From assembly GCA_023443515.1 (NCBI GenBank), contig JAEZUC010000090.1, forward strand, positions 1 through 64,000: DNA of 64,000 nucleotides, given 5' to 3'. The notes beneath the pieces were generated by a model that was not told where the DNA came from, did not search any database, and saw only the letters and a list, made by a program, of their open reading frames with translations. Each line of letters opens with the position of its first letter. The first letter of the stretch is position 1. This stretch comes from Bacillota bacterium (GTDB lineage: Bacteria; Bacillota; Clostridia; Acetivibrionales; DSM-1351). Shown piece after piece: positions 1-9,023 of this stretch. The position numbers and the translations under genes were made by a program.

Positions 1-3000
1 AGAACTATAAAAAGTCATGGGACGTGGGAAATCTACGGCTATGTAAAATGGATGAACTTTTCCGATTTGGGCTGTACTATAGTCAGACAGCCTGATGAGA
101 ATCAAATTCAGGTTAGGCTTACTGAAAAAAGTTATCCCACAAATCCTTCCGAGTTTGCTTCCAAGGATAGGATTCATTCAGTGCTAAAGCTGTATAATGA
201 GGGTAACAGGGACATTGATTTGGATAAAATAAGAATCCACTATTATTTTAACATGGATGGAGACTTAAACAAGGTTGCCCCAAAAACTGAAAAGGTGGAG
301 GGAAAGATTTATAATTATCAGTCAGGCCGGTCAAATCCACAAGAAGATGTTATACAAACCCTTCCGTCAGTATTCATTAATATGGGTGAGTATTCAACAC
401 CTAAAACCAACTGTTTTATTGAAATTGGGTTTCCTTCTAAAAGCAACGGCTCAGGCTACATTAATTATTTGTACAAATTTTTACGTTATTTCAGCAGTTT
501 ATGGAATGATAAATTTATTAAGCGTGATCTTAACTGGTTGGATGATATTGTGGAGAGAAGCCCCAATTATTCTTTAGATAAAGATAAACACAGATGGTGG
601 TGGAACTGGAGTCGCGACTATACAGTCAGTTCAAAGAATTATGAGCTTAGTGGGAAATCGGGTAACAATACTTCTCATGCAGATATTGAGCTTGAAATTG
701 TCAAGGAATTTATTGCTCAAGTGACTGGAGATACATCAAATCTGAGAAAATTCAATCAGGCTAATCACTACTCTTTTAATCCCGGAGAAGAAATGGACTG
801 GGAAAGAGTAACAGTATATTATAAAGGTGAACTTATATGGGGAAAAGAACCTGGACAAGAGATTGAAGCACCACAAAACCTTCAGGCTATTCCCAAAAGG
901 GATGGCATATTGTTAAGATGGGATGAGGTAAACGGTGCGGAAGGTTATAAAGTATGGCGGAAAGGTCCGGGTGATGCTGATTTTGCTCAGCTTCCTCAGA
1001 TAATATCTGACAGCTCTATTACTGACAACAACGTAAAACCGGGGGAAACCTATACATACAAGGTGCAGGCTGTTTCGGACAGTGGTGAGCAACTGGGGCC
1101 ATTTTCAAATGAGGCTTCTGCTACTGCCTTGGTTATGACGGTTAACGGACTGTATGCCGAATACTATAATTGGAAGCCTGTTGCCGGTAGTAATATGACA
1201 AACTACGGTTATGATTTGGGAAATAGCTTTGCAACTAATTATGTAATGGAAAATACGCAGCTTGCAATGTCCAGAATTGACCCCAAAATTGATTTTACAA
1301 AAGATAATACAGATACCTACTACAGGTGGGGTGACAAAGCACCTGATCCTAAGGTAAATGCGGATTACTATTCAGTGGTTTGGTCAGGATATATTATGCC
1401 GGAGTTCAACGAGGACTACACATTCTATACCAGAACGGACGATGGAGTTAAACTATGGATTGATTTAAACAGAAATGGAATTTTTGATTCAAATGAGCTT
1501 TTGATTACAAACTGGCAAAAGCATTCTGAAACAGAGAATAGTTCAAAGTCAGTACAAATGGAAAAAGGTAAAAAGTACAGAATAAGAATAGAATACTATG
1601 AAAACGAATATGATGCCGTTGCAAAGCTTTTGTGGAGCAATCCGAAAAAAGCAAAGGAAGTAGTTCCAAACTCTCAGCTGTTTGTTGACGGATCAATAAG
1701 TATCCCCAAGACTCCAACAAATCTTAAGGCAGATTTAAAAAATGACGGTAGTGTAGTCTTGACCTGGGACAGTGTTCTTGAAGCACAGGGATATAAGATT
1801 TACCAAACAGACTGGGAGGGTAATACTACAGTAGTTAATGTAAAGGATAATTCGTACACGGTGCTCAATCTGGCATCCGGCGAATACAAATTTAGTGTCA
1901 GCGCATGGAATGAGGCCGGGGAGAGTGCAAAATCTGAGTCTGTGAAAGTTGTAGTGGGGCTGGGTGCCCCTCAGAATCTAAAAGGTACTGTAAATAAAAA
2001 GACAATTTACGTTTCATGGGATCCGGTGGATACTGCCTCTGGATACAGGCTTTATAGAGTGTGTGACGGAATACAAACCACAGTTCTTTCGGTAGATAAT
2101 AAATATACTGATAGCAAGGTTCAATACGGCAAGGTATATAAGTATTTCGTTTCGGCCATAAAAGAGGGTTATGAGGGAGCAAAATCAAGAGAAATAACTA
2201 TTGCCGTACCTCCTGACGCCCCAGCAAACCTAAAAGCAGCTCGTGAGGGAAAAGCTGTTCAGCTTCGGTGGAATCCTGCTGAGGGAGCCCAAACCTATAG
2301 TATACTAAGGTGTAATAGCTCAGATGGAAAATACGAAATTATTAAAGAAGGAATAACCGGAACCTCCTTTTTGGATAATTCCATCCCTGAAACCACGAAC
2401 AACAGAGGAGTAAAGTACTATTATAAGGTAGTTGCCGTGGCAAATGGAACAACCGGCCCTTATTCTAACATTGCTGAGGCTGTAATGTTTCCTTTTGTTG
2501 AAACAGAACTGGGTTTTGTAACTTATAACATTATAAATAATTCAAGAAACTCAAATTTAGAGTTTGTTCTGGGGTCCTATGTACCTGTTTCTTTTGAGTT
2601 GCAGCTCAAGAACAGAACTTCAAATCCGGGAATTGTAGTGGATACAGACATGGTAAATAAAATGAATATCAATGAAAAGCCATTTTTCCTGGAGCTGGTC
2701 AGCAACAATATAAAGGTTACTGTAAAGAAAAAAGATTCTACTGAGTTTTTTAAGGTTAATGATAATAACGTTACTAAAAAAATGATTAAAGTAAATGATA
2801 AAAATGTGATTAACATAGAAGTAAAGGGAACCTTTGATGCAGGAGATGTGGTGAAAATTGAATTTGGCCCTAAAGTATCCACCAAAAAGGATGATGATGT
2901 GGAGGCTTACTACGGAAATACGTATCAGTTTAAACTAGGATTATATGCAGAGGGTTATGGAAGCAGTGAAAAGCCAATAACAACAGATTTTAATAAAAAT

Positions 3001-3051
3001 GTGCTTGAACCTCTTGAGGTGAAGATAGCCAATCCCGATAAGCTTAATTAG
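1..3051 (+). CDS. Large extracellular carbohydrate-binding protein (CBM3-like, FN3, PA14), 5' partial
   Basis: The frame is open from base 1, so the N terminus and any signal peptide lie upstream and the ATG at 52 is internal. 1016 residues are visible. Domains in this fragment: a CBM3-like module at about 55-287, recognised by KLYNEGNRDIDLDKIRIHYY and the closing VTVYYKGELIWGKEP; an FN3 at 289-378; a PA14 domain at 382-560 (GLYAEYYNW, YTFYTRTDDGVKLWID); FN3 repeats at 568-650, 655-735 and 738-830; and an unassigned C-terminal beta-rich region at 833-1016. The CBM3-like module carries an insertion of about 75 residues (150-225, with WWWNW) not usual for the family. No dockerin or sortase motif is visible. 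Role inferred: cell-surface or secreted polysaccharide binding. A terminator follows. Confidence 0.8.
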   Translation, partial: RTIKSHGTWEIYGYVKWMNFSDLGCTIVRQPDENQIQVRLTEKSYPTNPSEFASKDRIHSVLKLYNEGNRDIDLDKIRIHYYFNMDGDLNKVAPKTEKVEGKIYNYQSGRSNPQEDVIQTLPSVFINMGEYSTPKTNCFIEIGFPSKSNGSGYINYLYKFLRYFSSLWNDKFIKRDLNWLDDIVERSPNYSLDKDKHRWWWNWSRDYTVSSKNYELSGKSGNNTSHADIELEIVKEFIAQVTGDTSNLRKFNQANHYSFNPGEEMDWERVTVYYKGELIWGKEPGQEIEAPQNLQAIPKRDGILLRWDEVNGAEGYKVWRKGPGDADFAQLPQIISDSSITDNNVKPGETYTYKVQAVSDSGEQLGPFSNEASATALVMTVNGLYAEYYNWKPVAGSNMTNYGYDLGNSFATNYVMENTQLAMSRIDPKIDFTKDNTDTYYRWGDKAPDPKVNADYYSVVWSGYIMPEFNEDYTFYTRTDDGVKLWIDLNRNGIFDSNELLITNWQKHSETENSSKSVQMEKGKKYRIRIEYYENEYDAVAKLLWSNPKKAKEVVPNSQLFVDGSISIPKTPTNLKADLKNDGSVVLTWDSVLEAQGYKIYQTDWEGNTTVVNVKDNSYTVLNLASGEYKFSVSAWNEAGESAKSESVKVVVGLGAPQNLKGTVNKKTIYVSWDPVDTASGYRLYRVCDGIQTTVLSVDNKYTDSKVQYGKVYKYFVSAIKEGYEGAKSREITIAVPPDAPANLKAAREGKAVQLRWNPAEGAQTYSILRCNSSDGKYEIIKEGITGTSFLDNSIPETTNNRGVKYYYKVVAVANGTTGPYSNIAEAVMFPFVETELGFVTYNIINNSRNSNLEFVLGSYVPVSFELQLKNRTSNPGIVVDTDMVNKMNINEKPFFLELVSNNIKVTVKKKDSTEFFKVNDNNVTKKMIKVNDKNVINIEVKGTFDAGDVVKIEFGPKVSTKKDDDVEAYYGNTYQFKLGLYAEGYGSSEKPITTDFNKNVLEPLEVKIANPDKLN

Positions 3052-3074
3052 ATTGAGTGGATAGTATTTTTTAC

Positions 3075-3118
3075 AAACAGACTTGATTTCCTTTATGGAG
3101 ATTAAGTCTGTTTTTATA
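3075..3118 (+). terminator. Rho-independent terminator after the CBM3/PA14 gene
   Basis: A perfect 10-bp stem (AAACAGACTT at 3075-3084 with AAGTCTGTTT at 3104-3113) is followed by a short T run. It lies 24 bases after the stop codon and separates this gene from the next lipoprotein gene. Confidence 0.8.
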
Positions 3119-3298
3119 TTCCGACAATCCGGGTAGTTATTGGGAAATATTACTAGCATATATATTCCAAATATGCTTTAAATAGGTTTGATTTTATTAC
3201 CGGGATTTTGTATAATCTCAGTGTATCTGATTGAAAATTAAAATTCATGATTATACTACATAATGCCACGAAAAATATCGGGAATGGGGTACTTTCAA

Positions 3299-4606
3299 AT
3301 GAAAAACAGGAAAAATATTGCAGTTTTAGGCACATCTCTTTTTTTAAGTTTGGCAGTTGCGACAGGTTCATTTTTCCTTACGGGATGTAATGAAAACGGG
3401 ACAAAAGAGCCCCAAAGCACCAGTACACAGGTTGCTCCTTCATCTGCCGTAAGTACTGAAACAAAAGCTTCAGATACTACTGCTGCAAATTCTACGGCGG
3501 TGGCTTCTGATTCCACAAAACAAGAGCAGGTACCTAACCCCGAAGGGTTGCAATTATCTCCAAGTATAAAAGAAGCAAAGGTTAAGGCTGTATATCTCAC
3601 CGGGCCTTCAGCCGGTTCTTCAGCAAGAGTAGATAAAATTATTAATATGGCAAAAAATACTGAATTGAATGCTGTTGTCATTGACATCAAGGAAGATGGT
3701 GCGGTAAATTATAGCACAAACCTTGACTTGGTTAAAAAATATGGTAAGCAGGTAAAATATTATAATCCTAAAGATGTTATAAAAAAATTCCATGACAATG
3801 GAATATATGTAATAGGCAGAATAGTTGTTTTCAAAGATCCAGTCCTGGCTAAAAACAGAGCAGATCTGGGTGTTAAGGCTCCAAGCGGAAAGCTCTGGCT
3901 GGAAAACGGTTCAACACCTTGGACGAACCCATATATGGAAGAGGTTTGGGATTACAATATAGCAATCGCAAAAGAAGCTATATCCTACGGTTTTGATGAA
4001 ATTCAGTTTGATTATGTCAGATTCCCAACAGGAAGTAAAAAATCCTTTAATTTTGGTGCAAACGTTCCTGAAAAGGCCCAAGCAATAAACGAGTTCCTTG
4101 CAAAATCAGAAAAAGAACTTCATCAGGAATTGAGAGTACCTGTTTCAGCAGATGTTTTTGCAATAATTATTGAAAGCAAATTGGACGGAGAAAGTATTGG
4201 ACAGAGATTCCAGGAAGTTGGAAAAGATATTTATTGTATAAGTCCAATGATATACCCGTCACACTATGCAAACAATTCTCCAAAGGGAATAATGGGTAAT
4301 GGTGTAGGTCAGAAGATTAATGGTGTTACCTATACAAAGCCTGATATGGACCCTTATGGAGTAGTCTACAATTCTTTGTTATCCGCAAAGAAGAAAATAT
4401 CTGAAACGACCGGCTACAAGGCAAAAATGAGACCATATATACAGGCATTTACTGCCAAATATCTCCCAGCGGGCTATTTCCAGACTTATGGGGCAGAGCA
4501 GGTCAAACAGCAAATAAAGGCTATTTATGATGCCGGATATGAAGAATGGATACTCTGGGATCCAAGCAATAAATATCAGGAAACATATTTTGAAAAAGAA
4601 AAATAA
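3299..4606 (+). CDS. Lipoprotein with a DUF4015 (putative glycoside hydrolase-like) domain
   Basis: A 435-residue protein. I start at the ATG at 3299, which gives a normal lipoprotein signal; an in-frame upstream ATG at 3263 would add 12 residues ahead of the Lys/Arg N region. A hydrophobic stretch ends in a lipobox (FLTGC), so the mature protein should be anchored to the outer face of the membrane. A Ser/Thr/Ala-rich linker follows (about residues 30-75). The rest, from KAVYLTGPSAG to the end, matches the DUF4015 family, a TIM-barrel domain related to glycoside hydrolases. ELNAVVIDIKEDG and FDEIQFDYVRFP are typical of it, with acidic residues in the usual strand-end positions. Substrate is unknown; cell-wall or polysaccharide processing is an inference. 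Terminators lie on both sides, so it is probably monocistronic. Confidence 0.8.
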   Translation: MKNRKNIAVLGTSLFLSLAVATGSFFLTGCNENGTKEPQSTSTQVAPSSAVSTETKASDTTAANSTAVASDSTKQEQVPNPEGLQLSPSIKEAKVKAVYLTGPSAGSSARVDKIINMAKNTELNAVVIDIKEDGAVNYSTNLDLVKKYGKQVKYYNPKDVIKKFHDNGIYVIGRIVVFKDPVLAKNRADLGVKAPSGKLWLENGSTPWTNPYMEEVWDYNIAIAKEAISYGFDEIQFDYVRFPTGSKKSFNFGANVPEKAQAINEFLAKSEKELHQELRVPVSADVFAIIIESKLDGESIGQRFQEVGKDIYCISPMIYPSHYANNSPKGIMGNGVGQKINGVTYTKPDMDPYGVVYNSLLSAKKKISETTGYKAKMRPYIQAFTAKYLPAGYFQTYGAEQVKQQIKAIYDAGYEEWILWDPSNKYQETYFEKEK

Positions 4607-4617
4607 TTATTTCCCTG

Positions 4618-4663
4618 AAAAATGCCTTGCTTCATTTAATAAATGGGGCTGGGCGTTTTTTTT
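4618..4663 (+). terminator. Terminator after the DUF4015 lipoprotein gene
   Basis: Arms AAAAATGCC (4618-4626) and GGCGTTTTT (4652-4660) pair, with an inner CATTT/AAATG extension and a following T tract. Confidence 0.75.
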
Positions 4664-4690
4664 GAATAAATTCGGCAATATTTAACTATA

Positions 4691-4760
4691 TTGAACATAT
4701 ATAATTAAAGTGATACAATATGTAGTGTCTTTTAAATAATACAAATACAAAATATAGACT
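4691..4760 (+). promoter_or_regulatory. nrdJ promoter with two NrdR-box-like sites
   Basis: TTGAAC (4691-4696) and TACAAT (4714-4719) are 17 bp apart, a good sigma-A type promoter. The sequence 4713-4728 matches the NrdR-box consensus ACACTATATATAGTGT at 13 of 16 positions and covers the -10. A second, weaker match (11 of 16) lies at 4745-4760. Their starts are 32 bp apart, about three helical turns, the spacing known for paired NrdR boxes upstream of ribonucleotide reductase genes. Repression by NrdR is inferred from this architecture. Confidence 0.65.
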
Positions 4761-4779
4761 AATGAGAGGGGATTTATTG

Positions 4780-7167
4780 ATGAAGTTATCGGAAAATGCC
4801 GTCAAAGTGTTGGAGAAGAGATATCTGGAAAAGGACGAAAACGGAAATCTGCTTGAGGATTGCCAAGGAATGTTTCGTCGTGTAGCAAAGGCAATGGCCT
4901 CTGCGGATGCCGCATATACTGATGAAAAAGGACTGGCGGTAATTGAACAGGAATTTTATGATATGATGGCTAATCTTGAATTTTTACCTAATTCACCTAC
5001 TTTGATGAATGCCGGAAGACCTTTAGGGCAGTTAAGTGCATGCTTTGTTCTTCCTGTAGAAGATACAATGGAAGGCATTTTTGAATCAATAAAAAATGCT
5101 GCATTAATACATAAAAGCGGCGGAGGAACAGGTTTCAGCTTTTCCAGACTCCGTGCAAAAGGATCAACTGTAAATTCCACGGGAGGAGTTGCAAGTGGCC
5201 CTATAAGTTTTATGAAGGTCTTTAATGCCGCTACTGAAGCGGTAAAACAGGGAGGAACCAGACGTGGTGCCAATATGGGTATTTTAAGGATTGATCACCC
5301 TGATATTCTGGAGTTCATTTCCTGCAAAAGTGATAATACAGAAATAACTAATTTTAACCTAAGTGTTGGAATTACTGAAGATTTCATGAAAGCCGTTGAA
5401 CACAATCTGGAATATGAACTTTTGGATCCTAAAACAAAGAAGCCTGTGGCTAAACTTAATGCAAAAGAAGTTTTTGATATAATAGTGGAGATGGCTTGGA
5501 AAAACGGGGAACCCGGTATTATTTTCCTGGACAGGCTTAACCGGGATAATGTAACTCCCAAGCTTGGAGAAATAGAAAGTACCAATCCCTGCGGTGAGCA
5601 ACCACTCTTGCCTTATGAGGCATGTAATCTTGGCTCAATAAACCTGTACAATATGATGGACGATTCACATAGCGGTCTTGATTTTGAAAAACTTGAAAAA
5701 ACCGTAAGAAAAGCGGTTCGTTTTCTGGATAATGTAATAGAGGTCAACAAATATCCTTTGCCCGAAATAGATAAAATGACAAGAGGTACCAGAAAAATAG
5801 GACTTGGAGTTATGGGGTGGGCAGACACACTTTGTGCTTTGGGTGTAGCATATAATTCTCAAGCTGCAATTGATTTAGCGGACAAGGTTATGTCCTTTAT
5901 AAATGAGACTGCTCAGAAGGCTTCACAGGATTTGGCTGAATTAAAGGGTGTTTTTCCATTTTATGAGGACAGCATATATGCCACAAAAGGTATAAAGATG
6001 AGAAATGCTACTACAACCACCATTGCACCAACAGGTACATTGAGTTTGATAGCTGGTGTTTCAAGCGGAATTGAGCCGATTTTTGCAATTTCATATATCA
6101 GAAATGTTATGGATAACAGCGAATTAGTGGAGGTTAACCCTGTATTTAAAGGGGTGGCACTTTCAGGGGAATTCTATTCAGACGAACTTATGAAGAAAAT
6201 TGCCAGGGTTGGAACTGTTAAAAATATGAGTGAGGTACCAAAGAATGTTCAAGACATTTTTGTTACTGCACATGATGTACTTCCAGAGTGGCATGTAAAA
6301 ATGCAGGCGGCATTTCAGCGTCACACAGACAACGCTGTTTCCAAGACTGTTAACCTGAGTCATGATGCGACAACGGATGATGTTAGAGAGGTATTCACTC
6401 TGGCCTATAAGACCCAGTGTAAGGGCGTTACAATCTACAGAGACGGAAGTCGTGACTTGCAGGTTCTCAATATTGGAAAAGTTAAAGGTAAGGAAGAAAA
6501 CGCTGACAGGGAGTTGTCAGCAGGAGAAAATATTTACTGCGATTCCTGTGCGGCGAATAATATACCCGGGAAAATAGAACCAAGGCCAAGACCGGATATT
6601 ACTACAGGATTTACGGAAAAAGTGGGAATAGGCTGCGGAAATCTATATATTACTGTAAACTACGATGAAAACGGTATTTGCGAGGTCTTCACAAATACGG
6701 GACGTGCAGGTGGCTGTCCTTCACAATCAGAAGCTACCAGCCGTCTGGTGTCAGTAGCATTGCGTTCAGGTATGGATGTTAAATCAATAGTTGAACAGCT
6801 CAAGGGTATAAGATGTCCGTCAACCATACGACAGAAGGGACTGAAGGTTTTGTCCTGCCCTGATGCAATAGGAAGACTCATAGAAAAGGTTGCAAAAATC
6901 CAGAGCAGCAAAGATGAGGATGTGTCAGGAGAAATGGGTGTAACAACTGAATACAGTCTCCTGCAAAAGCCTTCTGCCAGAACCGCTCATGCTGAACAAA
7001 GTGAGTGTGACTTACAATGTAGCAGCTGTACATTGAGTGAAGTATGCAAAAACCCCGGTTATGAAAATGACTATGTAAGTGCGGAATGCCCGGAGTGCGG
7101 TAAAGCATTGGAGCACGAAGGGGGTTGTGTTATTTGCAGGAGTTGCGGGTATAGTAAGTGTGGGTGA
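4780..7167 (+). CDS. nrdJ: Adenosylcobalamin-dependent (class II) ribonucleotide reductase
   Basis: A 795-residue class II ribonucleotide reductase that makes deoxyribonucleotides using B12 as radical source, without needing oxygen. The start is the ATG at 4780: the Shine-Dalgarno AGAGGGG (4765-4771) lies 8 bases before it and overlaps the earlier ATG at 4762. The catalytic N-x-C-x-E motif is NPCGEQ (N269, C271, E273). Other family signatures are KSGGGTGFSFS and the phosphate-binding PTGTLSLIAG. The C terminus carries a TSCPD-like region and Cys pairs ending in a zinc-ribbon-like CPECGKALEHEGGCVICRSC, probably the redox-active tail. It is monocistronic behind its own promoter with NrdR-like boxes. 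No hairpin is seen before the IS; the first downstream terminator lies inside it. Confidence 0.95.
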   Translation: MKLSENAVKVLEKRYLEKDENGNLLEDCQGMFRRVAKAMASADAAYTDEKGLAVIEQEFYDMMANLEFLPNSPTLMNAGRPLGQLSACFVLPVEDTMEGIFESIKNAALIHKSGGGTGFSFSRLRAKGSTVNSTGGVASGPISFMKVFNAATEAVKQGGTRRGANMGILRIDHPDILEFISCKSDNTEITNFNLSVGITEDFMKAVEHNLEYELLDPKTKKPVAKLNAKEVFDIIVEMAWKNGEPGIIFLDRLNRDNVTPKLGEIESTNPCGEQPLLPYEACNLGSINLYNMMDDSHSGLDFEKLEKTVRKAVRFLDNVIEVNKYPLPEIDKMTRGTRKIGLGVMGWADTLCALGVAYNSQAAIDLADKVMSFINETAQKASQDLAELKGVFPFYEDSIYATKGIKMRNATTTTIAPTGTLSLIAGVSSGIEPIFAISYIRNVMDNSELVEVNPVFKGVALSGEFYSDELMKKIARVGTVKNMSEVPKNVQDIFVTAHDVLPEWHVKMQAAFQRHTDNAVSKTVNLSHDATTDDVREVFTLAYKTQCKGVTIYRDGSRDLQVLNIGKVKGKEENADRELSAGENIYCDSCAANNIPGKIEPRPRPDITTGFTEKVGIGCGNLYITVNYDENGICEVFTNTGRAGGCPSQSEATSRLVSVALRSGMDVKSIVEQLKGIRCPSTIRQKGLKVLSCPDAIGRLIEKVAKIQSSKDEDVSGEMGVTTEYSLLQKPSARTAHAEQSECDLQCSSCTLSEVCKNPGYENDYVSAECPECGKALEHEGGCVICRSCGYSKCG

Positions 7168-7351
7168 TTCCAGGACATATTGTATTGGCTAAAATGTGCT
7201 TGCAAAGTGGCTTTGAAATAAAATATATGCAGTGATGCATAATAATAGCATGTAGTGCGAAATAATTAGTTTAACTTATCACTGGAAGTACTGAAATAAT
7301 AAGATTTGAATGTATTTTGCTTAATATGAAAAAGGTAGCACGATTTAGTTA

Positions 7352-7371
7352 CAATGTCATTAAGTTAAGAA
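7352..7371 (+). repeat. IS left terminal inverted repeat
   Basis: CAATGTCATTAAGTTAAGAA; it matches the reverse complement of 8958-8977 at all 20 positions. Confidence 0.9.
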
Positions 7372-7390
7372 AATAAATAATTTAGTAGTT

Positions 7391-7430
7391 AGAACAGAGT
7401 GTGTTTAAATACATACCCTGTTCTTTTTTT
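7391..7430 (+). terminator. Inward-facing terminator in the IS left end
   Basis: AGAACAG (7391-7397) pairs with CTGTTCT (7418-7424), with partial inner pairing, followed by a T run to 7430. It reads in the direction of transposase transcription, so it would block read-through from nrdJ. Confidence 0.7.
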
Positions 7431-7508
7431 ATGTAAAAATCTCAAAATAGTACTTGACAAATAGTCAGAAAAATGTGGCGAAGCCCCTTAATTACAGGAG
7501 GTGACGCG

Positions 7509-8810
7509 GTGAACACATACGCAAATAAATTTAAAAATTGTATATTAGAAATCGTCAAAGAAATGGCAAATACGCCAGAAAAGTTCGCTATCCCAGATGG
7601 CACTTGCTTTTGTCGAAATCGAAAGTTTGATTTTTCTACGTTAATACAATTTATATTGTCTTTTGGTAGTAACAGTTTAGGACATGAAATAGGAGAGTTC
7701 TTTGAATATAAAGAAGGTTTTCCTACTGTGTCAGCATTTGTTCAGCAACGAAAAAAACTGAACCATACTGCTTTGGAGCATTTGTTTCATGAATTCAATA
7801 AACAAACTGACTTAGTACCAGCTTTATTCAAGGATTATCGGCTCTTAGCGATTGACGGAAGTGATCTTACTCTTCCTTACAACCCAAAAGAGGAAAACGT
7901 TATTGGCGATAACCATGTTTCCACTTTGCACTTAAATGCACTCTTTGATGTGTGCAGTAAAACGTTTTTGGATGCAATTGTTCAGAAGGGGTTAAAAGAA
8001 AATGAATGTGGTGCTGCATGTGAGCTGGTTGATCGTATCTCAGAACAGTACCCGGTTATCATTATGGCTGACCGTGGATATGAGAATTACAACTTATTCG
8101 CACATGTTGAAGAGAGGTTGTTTGATTATGTAATTCGAGTTAAAGACATAAAAAGTACTGGAATACTATCCGGAATGGAGCTGCCTGAATTGGATGAGTT
8201 TGATATTACGAAACAGGTTATTATTACACGACATTCCACAGGTCCAGCAGCCATTAATCAAAAAAAATACAAATACATTTCAAAAGGTAATCGATTTGAC
8301 TATATTGAAAACAGTAAAAGCCCTGATTATGAATTAACCATAAGGTTTGTTAGATTCAAGCTTGCTGATGACAGCTATGAAGTTTTGGCAACCAGTCTTC
8401 CGGGAGACCTGTTTACTGTAGAAGAGTTGAAAGACATTTACAAACAGCGATGGGGAATTGAAACTGGATTTCGGGAAGTAAAGTATATTCTTGGACTAAC
8501 AGCATTCCACTCAAAGCAGGAGAATTCAATTCTTCAGGAAATATACGCCCGACTTGTTATGTATAATTTTAGCATGTGTATTACCATGAAAATTAGCCCA
8601 AAAGAAAATGACCGCAGGTACCAGCTGCAGGTCAATTTCACACAGGCTACCAAAATCTGTCTAACTTTTTTCAAGTATAGAGGAAAGGCGCCTCCTTATG
8701 ATATAGAAACTACAATTCTGCGGTTTGTACTTCCAATAAGACCAAACCGACAACGGCAGCGTACAACTGTCGGAACATGTGTTGTTTCATTTAATTATAG
8801 ATTATCATAA
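7509..8810 (+). CDS. IS4-family DDE transposase
   Basis: A 433-residue transposase that appears intact. The start is the GTG at 7509, 5 bases after a strong AGGAGGTG; an upstream in-frame ATG at 7473 has no such site. Catalytic signatures are visible: first Asp in LLAIDGSDLTLPY, second Asp in VIIMADRGYENY, and the C-terminal Y-R-E-K signature YKQRWGIETGFREVKYILG, which supplies the catalytic Glu. It is the only gene of the surrounding insertion sequence. No frameshift is seen, so the element could be active. Confidence 0.92.
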   Translation: MNTYANKFKNCILEIVKEMANTPEKFAIPDGTCFCRNRKFDFSTLIQFILSFGSNSLGHEIGEFFEYKEGFPTVSAFVQQRKKLNHTALEHLFHEFNKQTDLVPALFKDYRLLAIDGSDLTLPYNPKEENVIGDNHVSTLHLNALFDVCSKTFLDAIVQKGLKENECGAACELVDRISEQYPVIIMADRGYENYNLFAHVEERLFDYVIRVKDIKSTGILSGMELPELDEFDITKQVIITRHSTGPAAINQKKYKYISKGNRFDYIENSKSPDYELTIRFVRFKLADDSYEVLATSLPGDLFTVEELKDIYKQRWGIETGFREVKYILGLTAFHSKQENSILQEIYARLVMYNFSMCITMKISPKENDRRYQLQVNFTQATKICLTFFKYRGKAPPYDIETTILRFVLPIRPNRQRQRTTVGTCVVSFNYRLS

Positions 8811-8888
8811 ATTTCTAAAAATATAACTTTTTTACTCCCCCGAATACGGTGGAGATATTTTGATGCTAAAAATCGAATTGTTTCTAGG

Positions 8889-8935
8889 AAAAAATAAAAC
8901 AGCGTATATCCAATACTAATATGGACACACGCTGT
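8889..8935 (-). terminator. Inward-facing terminator in the IS right end
   Basis: ACAGCGT (8899-8905) pairs with ACGCTGT (8929-8935), extended by CCA/TGG. The T-rich tract is on the minus strand (A-rich 8889-8898), so it stops leftward transcription from the met operon into the IS. Confidence 0.7.
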
Positions 8936-8957
8936 ATAAATTATCAAGTCTGTTCAA

Positions 8958-8977
8958 TTCTTAACTTAATGACATTG
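8958..8977 (-). repeat. IS right terminal inverted repeat
   Basis: Exact inverted copy of 7352-7371. Only 46 bases separate it from the metI stop codon, so the IS probably landed in the 3' region of the met operon. Confidence 0.9.
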
Positions 8978-9023
8978 CATGGATAGCGGGTAGCTTCTTT
9001 ATTTTTTTCTGTATGATATGTCT

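Larger units (their letters stand above)
7352..8977 (+). mobile_element. Complete IS4-family insertion sequence, 1626 bp
   Basis: Bounded by perfect 20-bp inverted repeats (7352-7371 and 8958-8977) around one intact DDE transposase gene. Hairpins with T runs sit just inside each end and both point inward, which should stop transcription entering from nrdJ on the left and from the met operon on the right. I see no clear target-site duplication next to the repeat ends. The bases 7168-7351 before it hold nothing I recognise. Confidence 0.88.

Noticed and set aside
4607..4779. Possible cobalamin riboswitch before nrdJ
   Set aside because: The region is too short and has no B12-box; NrdR-like boxes explain it better.
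7442..8863. 8-bp inverted repeat TCAAAATA/TATTTTGA as IS ends
   Set aside because: Much weaker than the perfect 20-bp repeats further out at 7352 and 8977.
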